DNA from: Parachlorella kessleri
Lineage: Eukaryota > Chlorophyta > Trebouxiophyceae > Chlorellales > Chlorellaceae
Assembly (NCBI GenBank): GCA_001598975.1
Contig: BBXU01002262.1
Span: forward strand, 40,170-104,169
Length of the DNA stretch: 64,000 nt
Direction: 5' to 3'
Position numbers and translations under genes: made by a program. Positions 1-12,300 of the stretch are shown here, piece by piece; within the stretch, counting starts at the first letter, position 1, and each line of letters begins with the position of its first letter. Under the pieces are notes generated by a model. It ran no database searches and was not told where the DNA came from. It saw only the letters and a list, made by a program, of their open reading frames with translations.

Positions 1-412
1 CGTCCCGGCGGATCGAGCTGAGCTCAGCTGGGGCATCCTTGTCCTCCAGGCTCCACACTTGGAAGCCAGTGTCGTAGCCCACTAGGACGACTTGGAGGCA
101 TCGTAGCGAGCCTTGGCCAGCGTCTCTCCACTCTAACTGCCCTACTCTAGCCCAGGTTACTTTCTCCCTGTCGCTCCTGTCAGCTGTTAGCGTCTGGTAA
201 CCTGCTGCAGCCGCTTTCGCAAGCCCAACGCCAGCACTGGCAAGGGATGAGCCAAGGGTGAATAGCGATTTTGCTGCGATCGTTCGTGCCTTCGCTGCTG
301 CCTCACTGCTAGCCAAGTGGGAGGTAAAGGGCATTGGCTCACCAGTCACATGAAAACTGAGCGCTAACCCTGGAGGAGAGCCTAAGGGAAGTGAAGTTTC
401 GCTCAGTCAGTT
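1..412 (-). CDS. BCAS3/ATG18-type WD40 protein, N-terminal part (runs off the left edge)
   Basis: Reading the minus strand from about 412 to 1 gives one open frame with a Ser/Ala-rich segment, then a stretch containing KVTWARVGQLEW and VVLVGYDTGFQVWSLED. This matches the first WD40 blade of plant ATG18f/g/h and animal BCAS3 proteins, where an LLGY.(N/S)GFQV motif opens the propeller and is followed by a DGPV-like loop. These proteins bind phosphatidylinositol-3-phosphate-rich membranes and act in autophagy. The frame is closed by a stop just upstream of about 412, so the 5' boundary is probably a splice acceptor near there, with an earlier start exon that I could not place. The rest of the propeller and the BCAS3 domain lie beyond the window. 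Assignment to the BCAS3/ATG18h branch rather than short PROPPINs rests on the long Ala/Ser-rich leader. Family confidence is good; gene structure is incomplete. Confidence 0.62.
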
Positions 413-1090
413 CAAATAGTTTAGCTGACAGCATCTCGGACAGGAGGTGGTTCTTCCCATGAGGCTCCCGCCTGCTGATCTGGCATGTGATCCGAAAGAC
501 AACTACACAGACAGCTGACAGAAGAGTGAGGGGAGGGGAGCCTGGAAGGAGTCTTGGAGTTCGGAGTTGATGGAAGCAAGAAGCTGGCCCCACTGCCCCC
601 CCCCCCTTTTGTCAGGGAACTGGAGCAGCTCTTGTTCTTCTCAACACTTCCAGTAGATTTCTCTTATTGCCACAGCTGCGACGATGCTCGCCTGCATGGC
701 CAGTACCTGATCTTGCAACCTTGTTATTGGCCACTACTCACTACTGGTACAATGAAATTCTTCCATGTGACCTGTATGAGGGAATAGCCCTTGGCAGCGA
801 TAACCGTGTAGTGCTCTTGGGAATAATGTACCGCTAAACGAACCATTAATCAAAGGTGGGGTCCACTGCCTAATCAACACTGATGACAACACCTGCAAAT
901 TTTGCCGCCACGCTGCCGCCCTCCAGCAACTAGGAACGAAGAATGTGTAGGTGCAGGCTATCCAGCCTTGAGCCATCTCTGAGCGTGCTACTCTCAGAAC
1001 CCCACTCCGTGGGTGGAGGTCCAGACGTCAGCTCCGCACAACCAAGAGAAGGCAGTAGGTGGGCAAGGTACCTAGGTCTGCCCCGAAACC
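413..1090. other. No gene supported
   Basis: The region upstream of the BCAS3-like exon probably holds its 5' exon(s) or leader. I saw a C-rich run near 594-606 but no frame with family resemblance or convincing splice sites. It may contain a missing small first exon of the BCAS3-like gene. Confidence 0.3.
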
Positions 1091-1527
1091 TCGGACAGCT
1101 GCAATTTGGCCATAATGCCCGCTGCAACTATGTCTTCCACGCTTCGCGACAGCTTGCGAGGCACAGCTGGGCTGAAGACCTCACTGCGCTTCCGCACTGC
1201 ACCTGGCTGTGGTTGGCTAGTTGAACCGGCGTCTGCCTGCTGCTGCTGCTGCTGCTGTTGAGGCTGCTCTGGCACTCTCAGCATGCTGCCGGCTGTACGG
1301 CCCTCCGCCCCCTTCTGGTTGTTTACCAGGTTAAGAGAGCGCTTCACCCTGCAATGAGTCATTGCCCTATGACTGGGGTTGCATCCATTTGTGCAAGACA
1401 TTACAGTGCAAAAGGTGGATGTTAGCAACACATGTGTATTTATGAGGGAGTTTTGCCTGTCCACTCACCGGACACGCAGCACAGGTCTGGAGGCTCGCTT
1501 CCCCACTCTGCCTGGCGGGCAGGAGTG
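1090..1527 (-). CDS. Weak two-exon candidate with polyGln tract, unrecognised
   Basis: On the minus strand a frame reading GRVGKRASRPVLRVR ends at a GTGAGT-type donor near 1468. A TTGCAG acceptor near 1351 continues in a basic/Gln-rich frame: VKRSLNLVNNQKG, eight consecutive Gln, then RKRSEVFSPAVPRKLSRS. The basic, Ser/Pro-rich, low-complexity composition is what one sees in disordered N-termini of nuclear or cell-cycle proteins, but there is no diagnostic motif. The 3' limit is unclear: the frame closes soon after LQLSE, where GAGGTT could be a donor. It might be an upstream part of the BCAS3-like gene or a separate gene. The start codon was not found. Treat as a lead only. Confidence 0.25.
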
Positions 1528-1529
1528 CG

Positions 1530-3339
1530 GCTTTTCTGCAGAATGAGCGTTGCAGGGTTGCTTCAAGGACCCACTTAATACCTGGTTAGACATGGTTTTG
1601 ACATGGAGCGTTTTCCGGGCCTACCAACAATTCATTACGTGCCAACACTAGAGGTACACTAGCGCAACAGGACTTGACCCACCTGGGAACAACTTGGCAG
1701 TTGCATCTGCTAACGGTGAGCAAGTGATGCTTTTGCGGGGCGCCAGAGGCTGGCTCTTGGAAAGGCATCTGCAATCGTGATAAGCACAGCCAGGTGAAGC
1801 AGTGACTGAAGAGTAACGACTTGCTGGTGGTAAATGCAAGCTGGAGTGTACGCCCACATGGCTTTGTTGCAAGCGTTGCTTGACTTGGTGTGCCAGAACC
1901 ATTTCGTTTTTAATGCCACCCCTTGCACACTGAGCGCTATGTCCACTTACAAGGAGATGGGTGTGCAACCTGGAGCATCGTCCATATCACCAAAAGCGTC
2001 AAAGGTCGCCCCTGCTTTGCCGGGTGATGGTATGCTGGGTCCCTGCAGTGCCCGGCTAAGTAGAGTGATGGTTACTGTGCAGCACACATCAACTAAGGCA
2101 CCTCCAGGGAGAGAGGACATGAGGGGTGGGTAAGTCCGGGCCCAGAACCCAACTAGGTTAGGGTCCCCCTGGGACTAATTTGGGAGGGCACCACCCCCTT
2201 CAGGTGGGCCGCAGTGGCTCGATCTTTCTGCCAGTACTGGTGGGACCCCTGCCTCAATAGCAGGGTCCTGGACCTCAAAAAGGCATCTTTCTTTACGAAG
2301 GAGCTGGTGGTGCCCCTCTCACGTCATTTTGGGGCACCCAATGACTTGGTGTGTATCCATACAGACAAAGGCATAGTATAGCAAACCTCAGCATTATTTT
2401 CGCGCGGGGACGGCCTGAGTAAAGCTTGCCTGTTGACCCTGTACACGTGATGGGCACGTCAACAATTCCCAGTTGTGCTTGCTGCAAGGGACTATCTGCT
2501 GGACATCAATGGAGAGTGCCGGTCTGTGACTCCCTGGCTGCACCACCTGCAGCAAGACGTCTGAGTTAGAAGGAGGCCAGCGTTGACGAAGGTGCACCTG
2601 TACAGCTTCCGTGGGGAGATCCGCATTGAGGGACATCGCACCCCGCCACAGAACAACTTAAAAGAACCGCAAAAGGGAGCCCAAGGTGGAAGTTTTCCAG
2701 CACTGCCAAAGGCACCTGACGGTCGGCCTTTGCGGCGGGTGAGTGAATGTGATGGGAGGTGCCCTTGGTAGGGCCCAGACGGTTGCGGCTGGCTGCACGA
2801 GCAGAGCCTTGTTAACTTAGTTGCACCTGTCGGCCGAGGTCCAGTAGCACCATGACTCCACTCAGTGAAGAGGTTTTCAGTCGACCTGCTTGCACCCACC
2901 TGCTTGTCCGACATGGCACAGGACGATCGGGCCTGCACCAGCGCCAACTGGCACCGTGTCTGCCTGGTCCATCAGCTGCACTGCCGTAAGGCGGTCAGGA
3001 ATCTCAAGGCCTGAGCCATATTAGGTGCTTGACCAGGGCTGGGCGTTCCTGAGCTGCAAATCTGGGCAGACAAGGAGTGGTTGAATGCAGAATGTGCGAG
3101 TGGCGCAGCCATCTGTTTATTGGTTGTTTGGTGACAGCAGGCACAGCATGGCCTCATGAGCCCTCAATTTGTGATTTCTGCCTTGGCTGCAAGCCCACCC
3201 AGCTATGTAGTATGTATTGCAGCATCTTGTATGCTAGGCAGCCTTAGTACCACCTAGCAGGGCACCATGGTGCTTGATCACTCCTAGGATGTGATACTTG
3301 TGCAGCTCTAAGGCGACGTATTGAACTCGGACTGTCGCC
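1530..3339. other. Intergenic or degenerate region upstream of SCC2
   Basis: No gene can be supported over this 1.8 kb. On the plus strand three short open fragments look protein-like but have no starts or joinable splice sites: about 2155-2378 (contains FRWAAVARSFCQYWW and VPLSRHFGAPNDL), about 2448-2565 (contains RDYLLDINGECRSVTPWLHH) and about 2580-2740 (contains VHLYSFRGEIRIEGHRTPP). They may be remnants of one old coding element. The last 200 bases should hold the SCC2 promoter; no clear TATA box was seen. Confidence 0.3.
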
Positions 3340-6300
3340 ATGGAATCTAGGTGGCCCAGCCTGCTGCAGCCTGACGCTCGGCAGCTCCAGCTGTTCCCCA
3401 TCCCTCCCCAGCCCACCAGCGCAGCCGACCAGCTGCGAGCGAGGCTGGGCCCTGAACCCTCGGGACAGCAGACGAGCGCTGAACTGCTGCAGCAACTGAT
3501 AAACTTGCTGCAGCCAGTGGATGTCGGCAGCCTGTGAGTGCAACCAAACTCTGCATTGTACATCCCTCTAGGCCACCACGCTTACAGTGCGCCAGCCCTC
3601 ACGTGCTTGCAGGCACCTGCTGCAGCCAGGCCCAGACGCTGTGCCGGCAGTATCACAGCTGCACCAAGACCTGCTGGCACTGGCGCCAGGCATCTTTGAT
3701 GCCCATGTCCAGAGTAGGTTCTGTGTGCTTGCCCCACTGCACACAGCGTGCCTGGGTCCTTGTGAGCACCGCATTTATAGTCACTGATGGTTGGTGCAGG
3801 CCTGCCGTCTCCGCCTCAGATGGTGGACCCCCACTCTCAGCCTGCATCAGCGTCGCCGCCTTGCCTAGCCAACGGGAGGACAGGACCTATGCTGCCTTCT
3901 GCCCCAGCTGTAGCAGCCCCAGAGGCTCCCAGCAGTGTTCCCAGACCGCCGACACTGCGACATGGGGTGTCCAAGGCAGTGGGAATCGGGCAGACAGCTG
4001 TAGCGCCACAGGCAGCTGCAGGTGCGTGGGTAGGACGTACCAAGCAGAAGGGGTTGGGGCGGCTGCTCGCCTGCTGGCCTGCACCAGTCTGGAATACATC
4101 ATTTTCAACCAAGCGGGAGTCTGTGGCTTGCATGCAGTGCTGTATGCCACCTATGTGACCCAGCTTCTCAACGTTCATGAGCGGCTGCTCACAATGGAAA
4201 AAGGAGGCTGTGGCCTGCATGCAGAAGTGTATGCCACCTATGTGACCCAGCTTCTGAGCATACATGAGCGGCTGCTCACACCAGCTGACAACGATGGTGT
4301 TGCTGAAGAATCAGAAGAGGGTGAGATTACTTTTCACAGTAGTCAAGCAGCCGTACTGCAAGACACTGATGCGCCAGCTGTGTCGTTCCACTTGAGCCCT
4401 ACACCTATGTTTGTTCGAGGCTGGCGTTGACTGTTTTATGTGGGAGCAGGCCAGGGCTGGCAGCATTCCTGCAGCAGCCTTGCTTGATCATTAAGTCAGA
4501 TGAGGGAAGTATTGAATTTGAGCCTTGGTTGCTTCATATGAGCAGATGAAGAAGGCGAGGAGACTGATGAGCACAGCAGCATGAAGGCAGTGGCACAGAA
4601 ACAGCAGGCACTGCTGGGTGATGTGCGCCGGCTGGCGGAAGAGACATTGCAGGTAGACAGCTGCCGAGCTTACGAGTTTGCAGGATCCTGTGGGCAGCTG
4701 GGCGGTGCCCGATGCCAGTTGTTTGAGCTCGCCACTGCAGGCGGGAGGGAGCAAATATGGTGCGTCGGTGCGGCTTGCAAGCTGTTGATTGCAGCAAAGC
4801 ATACTTGCTGGCGCTGATGTGTTCAGCACCCTCCCCTTTTGCAGATGAGCCAAGCTGGCGGGGCGCTCCGTCTTATAGAGGCAGACTTGCTGGTGCAGTT
4901 GCTGTGCCTGCTGCAAGCGCTAATACGCCCTGGCTGCAGGTTCATCTCCGAGGATGAGCAGGTTGGTAGCCATGGTCCATGTTCGCAACTGACCTTTATT
5001 GGCTTGTTGACTGGCTGGGAGCAAATTCTGGCTAAATGCACGTTCATGCTGGGGTTGTCAGCTCACATGGAGCGAAGGGCGGTGCTGGGGTACCCTTTCG
5101 ACTACCTGCGCTGAAAGTTTTGTCTTGAGTATGTCCCGCCGAGCAGAGCGTCTCTCACCCTCTGCAGGATGCAAGCTCAAGAATGCAATGCGTACTAGTG
5201 GCGATGGAGGCAGCCACCGCAGCCTTGAGAATTCTAACCACGCCAGACCTGCCACAGCAAGGTCTGTGATATTGGGGAAGTCAGGTTCGCAGTTTGAAGA
5301 TCAGGCAACAGAGCTGATTGATGGCATGCTTATCACAGAACCAGAGTATGCGAAGTGTCGTGAGCAGCCTATTTCATTGTGACCCATTGTGCATTGGAGT
5401 CCAATAGTTGGATCTGGCCCCGTTACACTGATGCTTGATCTTCGAATGGGTGCAGTCTATAGTGAGGATTTGCTGGGGTCCATTGTCAACCTTACTAAAT
5501 TCCACCTGGCCCATAATGTGTATGCTTTCCATGATGCTCGCTTTGCTGGCATCAACCGGCCGCAGCTGGGGGGAGGTGAGCAGCCAAGCCTGGGGGAAGC
5601 TTAGCCTAATGCCACTGCACTGTTTGGTGTCAATTCTGCTGGTCCTGTTTGCATTTATTTCTTGCTGCAGCTCTTGTGACATGAGCTGCTGGCTGTGTGT
5701 TGCAAGCAACATGCCAAAGCAGAAGAAAGGAGTGCGTGCAAGTGAATGCAAGCATACTTTAAGAGTTAGCATGGATGCAGGCGAGGAGGAGGCGCAGGGC
5801 AAGCAGAAGTCTGTCAAGAAGGGAAAGAAGGCATTTGGTGGTGTCAGGTATGTGAACTGTTGTCAGCTGCAGCTGGAGACATCTAGTGCGCCTAACCCAG
5901 CTGAATGCCTTGAAGGCTGCTGTCAGCGTGGCACTGTGCTTACACAACCGGAGCATTCAAGGCACGCAGCCTTTCCTTGCCTTGGTGCAGGGTGCCGCGC
6001 GCTGCCAAGCTGCTGCAAGACCGCTGCCAGTCCGTGCTAAGCCTACTGGGAGAGCTGCTGGGAGTGGTGTCGCTGCATATAGGCGTCCTAGTGCCGCTAG
6101 CACGAGTCGCCATGCAGGCGCTGACGGTGGACGGCATTCCACTGCTGCAGGGCAAGGCAGTTGGTGGGTGATGGTGCCGCTGACTGGAGCCTGCCTTTCT
6201 GCTTTCATATGTTCCATATACATCTGCATCATGTGCCTCTGCACCTCCCTGTAGTTGAGGCCTGCCTGCATTGCAGGTTGCGCTACCCTGCAGTCCCACA

Positions 6301-9300
6301 TGAGCCATCAGATGATGGCTTCATCAACCTCCCTGTCGCAGGCCTGCTGGTGTCAGCCTTCCAGCACTACCCCGCCTCCCGGCAGGCCTTCTTTGATGAC
6401 TTCTTCAGCCACGTCATCAACTACTTTGTAGCCAGCAAACGCGCCGTGCGAGACTTTGTGTGCAGCGAGGACAGCAGCACCAGCATCCAGATGCTGACAG
6501 CGGCCGTGCTGCAAATGATTCAGGTGATGCTTGGTGCAGCTGCTCGTAAGGGCATCAGGCAGTGCACCGTGGTTCATTGCATATCGCATTCATTGCTGGG
6601 AGGGAGAGTCTTTGTTTGCAGCAAGGCATTGTCCACGGAGAAGCCAGCGGTTCTACGAAAATGACCAAGAATGTCGCAGTCTTTCTCCTTGTAGGCTTCG
6701 GTGGCCCTGCCAGCCATGGACACCGATGTGAAGCAGCTGCCCAAGTGCTATGCCCATGCAGTGCACTGGAGTGACTACTTCTGGTCCCTATGTTTTGACA
6801 GGTACTTCCTCTCCATGACCCATCGGCCGGAGTATGCAGCCTGTCGTTACGTGGAGATAAACCTGGCTTCGTAGCCCATGCCATTTTTAGCTGCCTGACA
6901 ATCCCCATAAAACGCTATGGCCTGTGGGCATGCGCTGTTCATTGCTCTGTCTACGGCTTTCAGTGGCACAGCCCCAGAAGTTTTATTTCAACTGGTAAGA
7001 CGTAGTCCTTTGCATGTTGTCCAGGCTGCCTGCCGCTCGGGCGCAGAAGTCAGATACTGAGCAGGACTTCAAGCTGCTCTTGGAGCAGCTGCTGCAAGAC
7101 TTGCTGGATGTGGCCTGCCTGCCGGAGTGGCCGGCTGCCACGGTGCTTCTGCTGCGCTTCATTACGGTGCTGAGCGGGCCCAAGGGCCTTCAGCACGCAG
7201 GTGCGCGGTGTACGAATTTTCCGATGTCATGAGGGCATTTCATGCTGGCTTGTGCAGCTCAGTGCGTCATCTCATAAGATATGGCAATTGGCCTTGCTTA
7301 TCCTGGCAGGGTTGACCTTGAATTGAAGACCATGCACGTGGGGCAGTGGCCTGTAATCGCCAAGATGGTGCTAACCACCTGTTGGCTGCAGACGGCTATG
7401 TCCGGCAGACCTGCGTAGACTTCCTGGGCATGGTGTCTGCGCGGCTGCATCAGTTTGAGCTTGCCGCCGTGTCAGGTGAAGGCTGGCTGCAGGAGCTTGC
7501 TGGACAGAGAGGTGCGTAAGAAGAATAACTTTTTGGGGCATACTGAGCCTTGCAAGACACAACACTGTCCATTGGGCACTGCTTTAGCAAATAACCTGTA
7601 ATCTCATAGCGAACACAAAATAGTTGGCAGTCCCTGCGGTGTGGCCATACTGACTTCCCTCCCCGGTTTTATCTAGCAGGGTATAGAGATCCCTTGGAGG
7701 CGGCCTCCGCGCTGCTCCTCAGCTACCTTGCTGACAAGGCTCGTGGCCCCATGGCTTGCTCAGCTCGCCAGTTCCTCTTATGCCGCGCATTTGCAGAGGA
7801 GGTGAGGAGTACGGCCTTGCTACATGTGGCTTCAGTAGATTGCAAGTCGGTAAAGTGTTGCACCGGTGGCAGACAGTGGACAATGTACTTGCTCCTGGCA
7901 GTGATAATCCCACATAGATTTTTGGGAGGACAGGGTGTCCGTAGTGTCACATTCACCAAAGCCTACCGCTTTGTAGGCCACCTCCCTCCAACGACAAGAA
8001 GCTGGTCAGCAGGAGCTGAAGCTACTCCTGGCCTCCTACCGCAAGCAGCAGGATGACATGAGCATGCTGCCCGCTGAGTCAGCACCATCATCAGCCGAGG
8101 CAAGGCGCCTGACTCAGGCTCTGGTGCGGGTGAGTAAGGGGTTACACCTGACCAGGTCGTAGTGTCGAGACGCGTTGTGCCGGCAATGCTAGGCGCAAGC
8201 TTTGTGTAAACGCCGTGAGGTGCACCAATCCTACTTGCACATGTTTAAAACAACTGCCATAGCTTGCTCCGCTGCCTCACTGGCTTTCTGCTGTGCAGTC
8301 TCACAGGCTCCATGCCTTGCCGGTTGTTTGCAGAAAACGCTAGGCAATGCGCGCCAGTCCTCAATCCTGTGGTTGCTTGATGCGGTGGAACCTCGCCAGC
8401 CACCCACAGTGCGAGCCAAGGCAGTCAAGGCACTGGGTGTTGTGGTGGAGGCCGACCCTGGTATCTTGGAGCAGCCCGAAGTTCAGAAGGCGGTCGAGAA
8501 GGCATTGCAGGTATGGGGTGGGAGGCATTGCTGCAGCGCGGGCTTGCTTGTGGGAGGCAAGTGTGAGTGGCCTCTTCCCAGGGATGAGGGGCCAGCGGCC
8601 GAGCATGTCTGGGATGCTGCAAAGCAAGGGAACAAGGTCAGCTGGTACGATCGAGCGGTTCCTATACCTTGTTGGTGCTCTGGTGATGGTTGTGCTGGTA
8701 CTGCATCACCTGTCTGCGGTTTTACATAAGCTGTGGCATATGACGACCCTGAATGGGGCATGATATTCCGCAGGATGACTCTGTGAGTGTCCGTGAGGCT
8801 GCCTTGGAGCTGCTGGGCCGCCACATAGGGGGCAACCAGGGCCTAGCGCTGCGCCTGTTCCCCATACTGGCCAAGGCCTGCTCAGGTGAGAAAGTGATTG
8901 CAATGCATGTGCGTGGCTCTGTCGGAGCTGTCACAACGGTCCTTACAGTATGCTTCGACTGGTTATTTTGATAGGCAGCCCAAGCGTGCATTTTGCATGC
9001 AAATATACCTAAGAACATGGGACACCTGTCCATCATCTCATGGGCATGAGCCATGGACCCATATCCCGACCGAAGGTCAGAGTGTGGGGATGTGAACCCG
9101 GGGTACTCTGCCTCGCTGTGAAGCCCTACTGGTAGCCCCTCCTTTTACCGCAGACACGGGCATGAGCGTGAAGAAGCGCGCCATCAAGCTGCTCTGGGAG
9201 TGCTGCATCAGCGCCCCCGGCTTCCCCTCTGCGACGGAGGCCTGCAAGCATGTGCTCATGCGGGCGGGGGACAACGAGGAGTCGGTGCAGGACATGGTGT

Positions 9301-12300
9301 CCAAGGTCTTCCACAGTTTGTGGTTCACTCCCCGCTTGGAGGCGGGTAAGCGTGCTGTGTTCCCTACCAGTGCGTAGTAGCACCCCAGCTGCTGCTGATT
9401 AGGCATGCTGGACATGTCGGCGGCATTGTCGATGCCGATGCGCGGTGGCGTTTTGGGAAAGACATTGGATTGCTGGTTGAATGAACAGATTGAGTGTGAA
9501 TCAGTGGCAGCGGGGCCTTGCGCATTGGGGGGCATTAGTAGCTTGCAGATGCATCGCCCCAAATTGGTGCCTGCAGGCGCAGCAGGTGCAGCTGTCGAAC
9601 GCAGCGCAGCACAGCGGGCACAGCAGCTGGCAGACGTGGCACTAGCTGTCTACGAGGCCGGAGGGCGGGGTATCCACCTTCCCCTGGATCTCAACCACCC
9701 GCTGGTTGTGGCGTTGCGTTCAGCACTTGGCTTCCACACCAAAGGAGACCTCAAGGTGCGGTGGGATGCTCAGAGTCACTTGTGCTGCTCAAGTATGCTG
9801 AGTGGTGCTTGTTGACCCCAAGGCTGGAAGGCCACAACACGATTGCCAGGTTCATCGAAGCAAACTTCGCTCAATATATTCAAATGTTGACTCCATGCCA
9901 AGCCCAGCCTGCCTTAGGTCTGCCTGCTGCTGCTGTCCTGCAGAAAGAGTGGGCTGCGGGGCAGGAGATCACCCAAGCCCTGCTCACAGCCTACCTCCAG
10001 GCCGAGGAGGTTGCCCTGGCAGAGGCGGGCCCGCCAGCCAACGGGGCTGCACCTGCCCAGCAGCCCAGAGCCTTCCCTGGCTTCCGCTACATGCTGTCCC
10101 TGCACGCCTTTGCGGTCACAGATGTGGAGCTGTGCATGCCCGCGAGCGACCCTGCGCGGTGTGTGAAGACTCTGGCGCCCTACCTCAAGCCCCCGGCAGG
10201 TTGGTGGGCGATTAAACATAGCTTGCCCCCCTGCTGTGACTTGCGCTGGCTTGCGACAGGAGTTGCAAGCTGGTTTGCAGATGACAGCGGCCAGGGCCCT
10301 TGCTCTTTGAACCAGAGCCTGCTAGCCAGAATGGGAGTACCTTGCTGAGAAGCCGGCTCGCATCAAGATGGTGCCTGATGCAACTTGCCAAGACCCCCGC
10401 CTCCCCCCGCCCCCTCAGCATTCCCTGCATTGTGGCCTGCCTTCCTGCAGATGCCCGGCACCTGGGCCAGGATGACCAGCGACGGGGGGCAGAGGAGTTG
10501 CTATGTGTCCTGTCAGTTCTGGACGATGTACTTAGCCAGCTGCCAACCCTGGACTCAGTCGACCTGAGGGATATTGTCCTTGACCTGGTGACGCTCATCA
10601 ACAAGAACCCCTTCACGGTGGTGAGCATGGGCTTTCGTGGTGGGGTAGGCATGGTGTCAGTCATGTCCGGCATCCCCCACACTACGAGTGGGCGGTAAGA
10701 GGACAAAACAATTGAACCTACAGTGGGCCGCCTTTGGCCAACGGACATGGGGACGTCCTGCCAAGCCCTGAAGGAGATAGCTGGCTGCGCTAGCGTGGAG
10801 CCCAGCATGCTGCCCCTGCTGCCGCGCACAGGTGGTCGGCACGGCCTGCAAGTGCCTCTGCACCGTTGCAAGCAAGGAGCCGCAGGCAGCGCCCAAGCTC
10901 GCGGAGCTTGTGGCAGTCTACGTCAACCTGCTGCAGCGCGACTCGGTGCAGAACGTGTTTGTGAGCCGCTACCTCTTCACGCTGGGGCACCTTTGCAGGT
11001 GGGTGGTAGCGCTGCGATGCAGGCGTCGTACCGCGGCTGGCAGCAAGGGGGGGTTTACTATGTACCAGGTCGATGGTAGGACACGGTGAATGGTCCGGCG
11101 AGCGTGTACCGGTGAGACTACCGGTGCCGCATGGCTTTGAACAGCTGTTTTCTGTGCTACAGGTATGGTGCCGACGTGATTGAGGCGACAAAGCCAGAGT
11201 CAGGGAAGGAGGTCGTCACCATGCAGGGTTGCCTCGCACTCTTTGCGGGCTTCTTCCAGCAAGGCGCACCCACCCCTGACCAGCAGCGGGTGAGTCGTAG
11301 CTGTTAGTGCCCTCACGACGTAGGGGAGGGAAACGCGGGCCTGTAGAGGCAGGAACAAACAAGGGACCCTTCATGTCAGTAGCAAGCGCCGCCCCCCTCA
11401 GTATATGCATGTGCCCTTACCCAGGAGCAAGGGGATTGGCAGTCGAGAGGGCTGGCTGCCAGGCGGTGGTGTTGTGCTTGCCTCGCAGGCTGCTGAGCAT
11501 GGCTGCTGGCAACTCCTGGCTGTGTAGGCTGTGCAGGTCCAGGAAGCTGCCTTGCAGGCCATTGGCATGCTGACCATTGCTCGGCCGGGCATCATGACGC
11601 ACAGCAAAGCGGTTGCCAAGATCTTGCAGACAGGTGCTGTTGCTTGCTCACTAACCCGGTGCAAGCTCCAATGATCGCTCATGCAAGGCGCGCGGCAATT
11701 CGCACTGATAAAGCCATGTCACGGGGTACTCTAAGCATTATGCCATACGCCGTCACCTGACTTGGATCTGGCTTACATAAGCAGCATGCTGGCCTCCAGG
11801 GTACCAGATACTCATTCTTCCTCCCAGTGCACTTTTGGCCTGCAGCGTTGGCGCCCGGTGCCCCGCATGCCTTCAAGCGGACTGCCCTGAGTAACCTCAA
11901 TGAGATGCTCCGCTCAGATGAGCAGCTCCTTCTGGCCAGGCAGCAGGCTGCCGACGTGAGTCCGTGTCTTAGACAAGCTTACCGGAGTGCGTGCTGCCCT
12001 GCTATCACCTATCACTCGTCACAAGCACAGTCTGGTAGCCGGTTTCATTCTTTCTTGCATTGGTAGCTTTCCCTGCAGCACAGTCTTGCGTATATTGCTG
12101 ACTTACATTCTGACCGTGCATCTGCAGGATGGGTCGATGAAGGGCAAGGGCCGTGGCAAGCAGCTGCAGAACAAGCAGGGGGGCGGTAGTAGTGCAGTAC
12201 AGACGCAGAATGGGCAGGCCGACAGCCTTTCCCTCAGCAGCGGCATATTACAGGTGAGAGACTATCCACCTCACGGGCTCTTGCTGTGGTAAGCATGACC

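Noticed and set aside
3534..4430. Reading 3534-4430 as one long uninterrupted coding exon
   Set aside because: The start falls on a splice donor and several parts read through introns. SCC2 phases are satisfied instead by exons 3613-3713, 3800-4021 and the exon ending 4320.
10212..10871. 219-codon minus-strand frame
   Set aside because: Antisense shadow of SCC2 exons at 10450-10620 and 10831-10999, which carry the HEAT-repeat sequence on the plus strand.
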